Assembly (NCBI GenBank): GCA_944321755.1
Contig: CALUMM010000024.1
Span: 1 to 35,605 of the forward strand
Origin: an uncultured Alistipes sp.
Lineage (GTDB): Bacteria > Bacteroidota > Bacteroidia > Bacteroidales > Rikenellaceae
Length of the DNA: 35,605 bases
Direction of reading: 5' to 3'
In this document: piece after piece, positions 31,268-35,605 of the stretch
Layout of the letters: every line of letters starts with the position of its first letter
Numbering within the stretch: the stretch's first letter is position 1
Translations under genes and position numbers: made by a program
Notes under the pieces: model-generated
Database searches by the model: none
What the model saw: only the letters and a program-made list of their open reading frames with translations
What the model was told of the DNA's origin: nothing

Positions 31268-32380
31268 TTATTTTTTGTATTTGGCGACCGCGTCGCGCAC
31301 GATCTGGCACATGGTCGGATATTGCTCCTCCATGCTTTGCAGCAGTTTGTACTGGGCATGGGTTCGCACGAGGTTGTGCTCCGGGTATTTGATCTTGTAG
31401 TAGAGGTCTCCGTCGATGTAGTCCATCAGGAAGCGCAGCACCTGTTCGTAGGTGATGTAGCGGGCCGAGAAGGCCAGGTAATCGATTTCCGGCTGGGTGA
31501 GCTGGCTGGCACGCTGCGAGAGGTATCCCTCGGTGTAGGCCCGGAACATCTCGATGGACATGCTGACGCGCGAGAGGTCGCGGTCATCCTCGTCTCCCGT
31601 GTTGGTGTAGGAGCGGATGGCGTCTCCGAAGTCGTTGAGCGACGTGGAGTTCATCACCGTGTCGAGGTCGATGGCGCAGAGGACCTCTCCCTCTTTGTTG
31701 AAGAGGATGTTGTTGATTTTCGTGTCGTTGTGCGTCACGCGGGTAGGGATCGTGCCGTCCTCGACCATCTTCCAGAAGTCGAGCATCTCCCCGCGGCGCG
31801 ATTCGATCCATCCGATTTCGGTGGCGAGATCCTTGACGCGGCCAGCGGCATCGCGTTTGAGGGCCTCGTCCCACTGCACGAAGCGGTGGCGGATGTTGTG
31901 GAATCCCTTGATCGTTTCGGCGAGGGGTTCGGTGAAGTCGGCCAGCTGTGCCTGGAACTTTCCGATACCCTCACCGCCCTTGCGGGCGAGTTCCGGGGAA
32001 TCGGCCTTGTTGTAGGCGATGGTGTCGGCGATGAAGACCGTGACGGCCCAGTAATCACCCTGCGAGTCGATGTGGTAGAGTTTTCCGTCGAAGGTCGGGA
32101 CGACGGTCATGGCTTCACGCATCGGGTCTCCGCCCTCGGCGATGACCCGGCGGCGGATGTGTTCGGTGACCTTGCGGATATTCTCCATCATGCCCGGGAC
32201 GTCGGGAAAGATATTCTTGTTCTTGCGTTGGAGAATGTAATCCGGCGCATCTCCGGCCGTGCGGATGATGAACGTATCGTTGATGAAACCGTCGCCCAGC
32301 GAGTTGATCGCGGCGATGTCGCCATCCAGAGCGAAGTGCGAAGCTATTTTCTGGAGTTCTGCCTGTAATTCTGCATTCAT
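31268..32380 (-). CDS. Sugar kinase of the aminoglycoside phosphotransferase fold (NahK-like)
   Basis: A 370-residue cytoplasmic kinase of the APH/choline kinase fold. The N-lobe shows LGDGFINDTFIIRT and YILQRKNKNIF with the ATP-binding Lys region. The catalytic loop is VTHNDTKINNILF with Asp219 (residues 215-227), and the metal-binding segment is CAIDLDTVM with Asp238 and Asp240. The pattern and length resemble N-acetylhexosamine 1-kinase (NahK, about 360 residues), which makes GlcNAc/GalNAc 1-phosphate. Homoserine kinase and other phosphotransferases share the fold, so the substrate is not certain. It has its own promoter (32419-32449) and leads a two-gene operon with the CBM9-like protein. 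Confidence 0.82.
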   Translation of the reverse strand: MNAELQAELQKIASHFALDGDIAAINSLGDGFINDTFIIRTAGDAPDYILQRKNKNIFPDVPGMMENIRKVTEHIRRRVIAEGGDPMREAMTVVPTFDGKLYHIDSQGDYWAVTVFIADTIAYNKADSPELARKGGEGIGKFQAQLADFTEPLAETIKGFHNIRHRFVQWDEALKRDAAGRVKDLATEIGWIESRRGEMLDFWKMVEDGTIPTRVTHNDTKINNILFNKEGEVLCAIDLDTVMNSTSLNDFGDAIRSYTNTGDEDDRDLSRVSMSIEMFRAYTEGYLSQRASQLTQPEIDYLAFSARYITYEQVLRFLMDYIDGDLYYKIKYPEHNLVRTHAQYKLLQSMEEQYPTMCQIVRDAVAKYKK

Positions 32381-32418
32381 AGGTTGGAGTCCGTTTCGGT
32401 TTTAGGTTTATGCACTTT

Positions 32419-32449
32419 CAAAGATATTGAAAATTATGCAAAATTGCAA
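32419..32449 (-). promoter_or_regulatory. Promoter of the NahK-like kinase operon
   Basis: On the minus strand TTG (32447-32449), a 20-nt spacer and TATCTTTG (32419-32426) match the Bacteroidetes consensus, 39 nt before the kinase start. Together with the terminator just upstream it defines a separate transcription unit. Confidence 0.65.
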
Positions 32450-32464
32450 CCTGAATTCGTGAAA

Positions 32465-32502
32465 AAAAGCCTGCTTTTTCGGCTGTAAAAAAGCAGGCTT
32501 TT
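32465..32502. terminator. Intrinsic terminator at the end of the second SusCD operon
   Basis: A perfect 15-bp stem (32465-32479 with 32488-32502) with an 8-nt loop has a GCCTGC/GCAGGC core and A/T runs at both ends. It lies 16 nt after the DUF5017-like stop codon on the minus strand. Confidence 0.85.
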
Positions 32503-32518
32503 GCGGTTCGTGTTGCAT

Positions 32519-33544
32519 TTATTCGATCGGGTCGACGATCGTGACTTTCATTTCGTAGGTTTGGATTCCGGATTCACCCTGGTAGTTTCCGTTCCCCACG
32601 AGGATTGTCGCCGTGTAGGTCCCCGGTTCGTTGTAGATGTGTGAGTAGCTCTTCACGTCGTCGGTTACGCCCTTGATGCTCTGGCCCGTGTCGCTCGGGA
32701 TCATGTTGAGTTTGAGCGGTGTCGTGACGTACCACGTGTCGATCCGATAGGGACATACCACGCTGTTTTCGGTGCCGTAGAGTATCACATCGTAGTTGCC
32801 GCCGGTTTGCAGATAGCCGAGTTTGGAGCCCGTGGAGGAGGCAGTGCAGGTCTCGTACTCCTTGCCGACCATTTCGTCCGCCCTGTTGAAGTTCACGGGA
32901 TTCAGTTCCGTGATTTTCATCGTCGTGGCGCTGTAATCCTTGAACTGAACCTTCACGGAGGCGTTGATGTAGTAGTTGCGTTGGGTTGCGGCGGATGCCG
33001 GATGCCAGCGCATCAGCAGGCAGAAGTTGTCGTTCACGGACGTGCCGTTTCCGTCGACGTCGAGCAGGTTGTGCGTTGTGAGCGACCATTTTCCCGACGA
33101 ACTCTTTTCTTCGATTTCGAGCGGAATCCATCCGTCGAAATTCCCGTTTTCGATCGCGTCGATCCGCGCCTTGTCCGTGGCGACGTCGCTGCCGGTCAGG
33201 CCCCTGAACTGGTCCGTGACGTAGAACTGGACATCACCCATGTTGGCGCCCGAACGGCGCGAGAATTCCAGATTCAGCTCGCAGGTTTCGAGACGATCGG
33301 GGGCATCCAGCACGGTGCGCTCCCGATAGCGGTATTCGTGTCCCGTGTCGCCGTTCCAGATCGTGATGAAGTCGGCATTGCCGCTGAAATTGAATACCAC
33401 GGGATCTCCGGCCTTGTAGGTGTTCGTCGGGTCGAGTTGCACCGCGAATTCCAGAGGCTCGTAGATCTCGTCGTGCTCGCAGGAGCTCCCCGCCATTGCG
33501 AGCGTGAGCGCCGCTGCCAGATATGTGATTCGTTGTGTCTTCAT
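32519..33544 (-). CDS. SusCD-associated lipoprotein with DUF5017-like region
   Basis: A 341-residue lipoprotein (LAMAGSSC, Cys22, followed by EHDE, an acidic export-type sequence). The region KAGDPVVFNFSGNADFITIWNGDTGHEYRYRER (residues about 50-82) is typical of DUF5017 proteins, a PKD-like domain that accompanies SusCD pairs. The C-terminal part (YNEPGTYTATILVGNGNY) also looks PKD-like. It is probably a surface glycan-binding protein, although no ligand can be deduced. The start at 33544 (MKTQRITYL) gives a proper signal peptide; the longer frame overlaps the susD stop. It is the last gene of the operon. Confidence 0.82.
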   Translation of the reverse strand: MKTQRITYLAAALTLAMAGSSCEHDEIYEPLEFAVQLDPTNTYKAGDPVVFNFSGNADFITIWNGDTGHEYRYRERTVLDAPDRLETCELNLEFSRRSGANMGDVQFYVTDQFRGLTGSDVATDKARIDAIENGNFDGWIPLEIEEKSSSGKWSLTTHNLLDVDGNGTSVNDNFCLLMRWHPASAATQRNYYINASVKVQFKDYSATTMKITELNPVNFNRADEMVGKEYETCTASSTGSKLGYLQTGGNYDVILYGTENSVVCPYRIDTWYVTTPLKLNMIPSDTGQSIKGVTDDVKSYSHIYNEPGTYTATILVGNGNYQGESGIQTYEMKVTIVDPIE

Positions 33545-33567
33545 AGTCAGAGCTGCTGTTGTGCGTG

Positions 33568-35478
33568 TTACCATAAGGGGTTCTGAGTGAGTGCGTGGTT
33601 CACGGCCAGTTCCTTGGTCGGGATCGGCAGGTAGATATGCCGTTCGGAGACGTTGCCGTAGCTGATGGCCGCAAAATTCGTGTAGGTCTTGTTGTAATAG
33701 CCGTCGTTGTCCCGCGGAATGTTGTTTCCGGCCTGTCGCATCTTGTCTACGAAGATGCCCCAGCGGATCAGGTCGTACTTGCGCAGCCCCTCGAAGGCCA
33801 GTTCACGGCCCCGCTCGTTGCGGAGCAGTTCACGGAACGCCTGCGGGTCGTCCAGTTGTGTCTGGTCAGTTTCGATATCGGCACGCTCGCGGACTTTTAT
33901 GAATTCCTCCTTCGCTCTCGCCAGGTAGAGTCCCTGGATGTCCGGGCATTCGTTCACCGCCTCGGCAAACATCAGCAGCACGTCCGAATAGCGCAGGATC
34001 GGGAAGTTGATCGTCGTGTAGAGGTTCTTGGCCGACATCTGCTTCTCGTAGATGGTTTCGCGGCGCCACTTGCCCGCATTGCGGATCGCGCACATGACGT
34101 TCGGTTCATAGATGAAATCGTCCTGGCCGACATCCGTGCCCGGGTTGTAGGCATTTTCGACTGTCTGGTCGAGGCCTTCGACCTCCGGCATGGCAAACTT
34201 GTTCTGGTAGATCCACGGAGTTTTGTACATGCTCTTCTCCTGGAGCAGCACGCGCGTGACGTTGACGTTGCCCTGCTTGTAGGTGATCGACTGCCCTTTC
34301 CCTGTCCCGGTGTCGCCGAATCCGCGGTAGTTGTACCCCGGGAGGTTCCACAGGCGGCGTTTGTCGATGACCAGCTCTCCCGCGATGTTGTAGCCGCCTT
34401 CGTTCTCATCGCCCTCCTTGTAGGTGTCATCCTTCACGCGGTCATCCTCCGAATAGAGTTGCCACAGTGTGTACGACCCGTTGTAGTAGCCGTAGGAGTA
34501 GTTGCAGGCCCACTCCGAATAGTTGCTCCCGCCCTGTGATTTCAGACCGATCAGGTCGCCGATACGGCCGTTGGTCCACTTGTCGGCGCTGGTGCGGTCA
34601 CCGAGGAATTCAGCCTCCCACATCGATTCGTGGTACTGCTCGTCGTATTTGTCCTGGATCATGTTGATGAAGACCTGCTCGTAACTCGGGTTCAACTGAT
34701 GCTTGCCCGATTCGATGACGGCGTAGGCCCATTCGGCGGCCTTTTTGTACATATCTTGCTTCGGGAGACCGTCGATCTCGTCCACGGTTTCGCCGGCCAT
34801 GAAGAGATAGATGCGGGCCAGGATCCCCTGGGCAACGGTCTTGCTGACGCGCGACGGAGTTTCGTCGACCGCCTCGTTGAGGTCATTGACAATCGCTTCG
34901 ATCTCGTCGACGCACCATTTGAGCACATCCTTCTGCGGCGTGGCGGCCAACTGCACGTCCTCAGGATTGGGCGAGGTGGCCGACTCCACGCGCAGGGGTA
35001 CGTCGCCCCACGCCTGCGCCAGCAGGAAGTGGTAGTAGGCCCGGAGGAACCTTGCTTCGGCCAGATAGCGCTCCTTGCCGACCGACAGATCTTCGGGAGC
35101 AATCGTCGAGGCTTCGACGCCCTTGATGTATTCGTTGGCATTCTTGATGCCCTTGTAGAGTTGCAGCCAGGTGTCGTAGATGACGGCCGTGCCGGCCGTG
35201 TGGTTGTAGCGATCGGGGCGCGTATCGGTGCTGTTGTAATTGGCGTAATAGCAGAGGTCGTCGGCATTGCTGATCTGCAACGAATAGTAGTGGCCATAGA
35301 GCGCCTCGCTGTTCAACGCTCCGTACACGCCCGCCAGCCCGTATTGTAGTTTCTTTTCGCTCGTGTAGTAGCCTTCGCCGGGGATAATCTGCGGGTCGGT
35401 GTCGAGGAACGTACATGCCGAGAGTGCCGTTCCCAACAGCGCCAGGCTGCCTAATCTGTATATGTTTTTTATTTTCAT
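33568..35478 (-). CDS. Second SusD/RagB-type lipoprotein
   Basis: A 636-residue outer-membrane lipoprotein (GTALSAC, Cys22). Family features are TFLDTDPQIIPGEGYYTSEKKLQYGLAGVYGAL at the N-terminus, FLRAYYHFLLAQAWGDVPLRVE near residue 145, ILRYSDVLLMFAEAVNECP near residue 497, and the ending YLPIPTKELAVNHALTQNPLW. It is longer than the first SusD (530), with an extra middle region. It lies 19 bp after the SusC stop and 23 bp before the DUF5017-like start. Substrate is unknown, as the enzymes of this locus are outside the window. Confidence 0.95.
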   Translation of the reverse strand: MKIKNIYRLGSLALLGTALSACTFLDTDPQIIPGEGYYTSEKKLQYGLAGVYGALNSEALYGHYYSLQISNADDLCYYANYNSTDTRPDRYNHTAGTAVIYDTWLQLYKGIKNANEYIKGVEASTIAPEDLSVGKERYLAEARFLRAYYHFLLAQAWGDVPLRVESATSPNPEDVQLAATPQKDVLKWCVDEIEAIVNDLNEAVDETPSRVSKTVAQGILARIYLFMAGETVDEIDGLPKQDMYKKAAEWAYAVIESGKHQLNPSYEQVFINMIQDKYDEQYHESMWEAEFLGDRTSADKWTNGRIGDLIGLKSQGGSNYSEWACNYSYGYYNGSYTLWQLYSEDDRVKDDTYKEGDENEGGYNIAGELVIDKRRLWNLPGYNYRGFGDTGTGKGQSITYKQGNVNVTRVLLQEKSMYKTPWIYQNKFAMPEVEGLDQTVENAYNPGTDVGQDDFIYEPNVMCAIRNAGKWRRETIYEKQMSAKNLYTTINFPILRYSDVLLMFAEAVNECPDIQGLYLARAKEEFIKVRERADIETDQTQLDDPQAFRELLRNERGRELAFEGLRKYDLIRWGIFVDKMRQAGNNIPRDNDGYYNKTYTNFAAISYGNVSERHIYLPIPTKELAVNHALTQNPLW

Positions 35479-35497
35479 GGCGTAATCGCTTTGGACG

Positions 35498-35605
35498 TTA
35501 GAATGTGATATTTACGCCGGCCGTGAAGCCGTAGGCGCGGGGGTATGCCGACCAGTCGAAGCCGGGGGTCAGCACCGAATTGCGGGTCGAGACCTCGGGA
35601 TCCGG
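35498..35605 (-). CDS. C-terminal end of a SusC-type TonB-dependent transporter (partial)
   Basis: The last 35 codons of a frame running off the window. It reads PDPEVSTRNSVLTPGFDWSA and then YPRAYGFTAGVNITF before the stop, the standard end of SusC barrels (DPE, YP..R.....G....F). Position directly before susD and tandem orientation support the call. Confidence 0.88.
   Translation of the reverse strand, partial: PDPEVSTRNSVLTPGFDWSAYPRAYGFTAGVNITF

Noticed and set aside
1-35605. tRNA, rRNA, insertion sequence or prophage genes
   Set aside because: I looked for transposase or integrase motifs, tRNA-like cloverleaf sequences and rRNA segments and saw none; by-eye reading could miss a single tRNA, but no gap is convincingly occupied by one.

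Overview
The window looks like a chromosomal segment of a high-GC gut Bacteroidales, most likely Alistipes or a close relative. The reasons are paired SusC/SusD outer-membrane systems, many lipoproteins with Bacteroidetes-type signals, promoters of the TTG-N19-21-TAnnTTTG type, and a GC content well above that of Bacteroides. No species can be named from sequence alone.

Layout, left to right. (1) 1-1200: the start of an unidentified minus-strand gene, a terminator, and fabD (fatty-acid synthesis). (2) 1227-3674: a cobalamin riboswitch transcript carrying two tandem DUF4465 surface lipoproteins, closed by a strong terminator. No BtuB receptor is present in the window. (3) 3798-12265: an L-rhamnose utilisation locus. 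The minus-strand operon rhaB-rhaA-rhaT-rhaD is divergent from an AraC-type regulator followed by an exported GH78 alpha-L-rhamnosidase. (4) 12336-26933: a polysaccharide utilisation locus on the minus strand. It consists of an ECF sigma factor, a FecR anti-sigma factor, a SusC with an N-terminal STN signalling domain, SusD, a DUF6528-like lipoprotein, an exported xylose-isomerase-like TIM-barrel lipoprotein, a FISUMP lipoprotein, a GH36 alpha-galactosidase and a GH109-type enzyme. It ends in a hairpin next to a sialate O-acetylesterase remnant. The enzymes point to alpha-Gal/alpha-GalNAc termini, such as blood-group or mucin O-glycans. (5) 27261-32449: amino-sugar genes, namely nagB, a NagB-like/LmbE fusion with a substituted catalytic His, a CBM9-like protein and a NahK-like kinase. 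(6) 32465-35605: the distal end of a second SusC/SusD locus with a DUF5017-like lipoprotein.

How the parts may work together (inference): surface lipoproteins and SusCD capture host glycans, periplasmic GH36/GH109 trim alpha-linked Gal/GalNAc, and the nearby NagB, LmbE and kinase genes could process released amino sugars in the cytoplasm. The rhamnose locus is a self-contained module from GH78 cleavage to aldol cleavage. Lactaldehyde reductase is not in the window.

The least explained features are three intergenic tandem-repeat arrays (periods of 19, about 20 and 53 bp) that overlap or imitate terminator structures, the NagB-LmbE fusion lacking the catalytic His, the riboswitch-controlled DUF4465 pair, and the exported TIM-barrel/GH109 pairing. 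Long open frames opposite real genes are common here because of the GC-rich codon usage and were not annotated.
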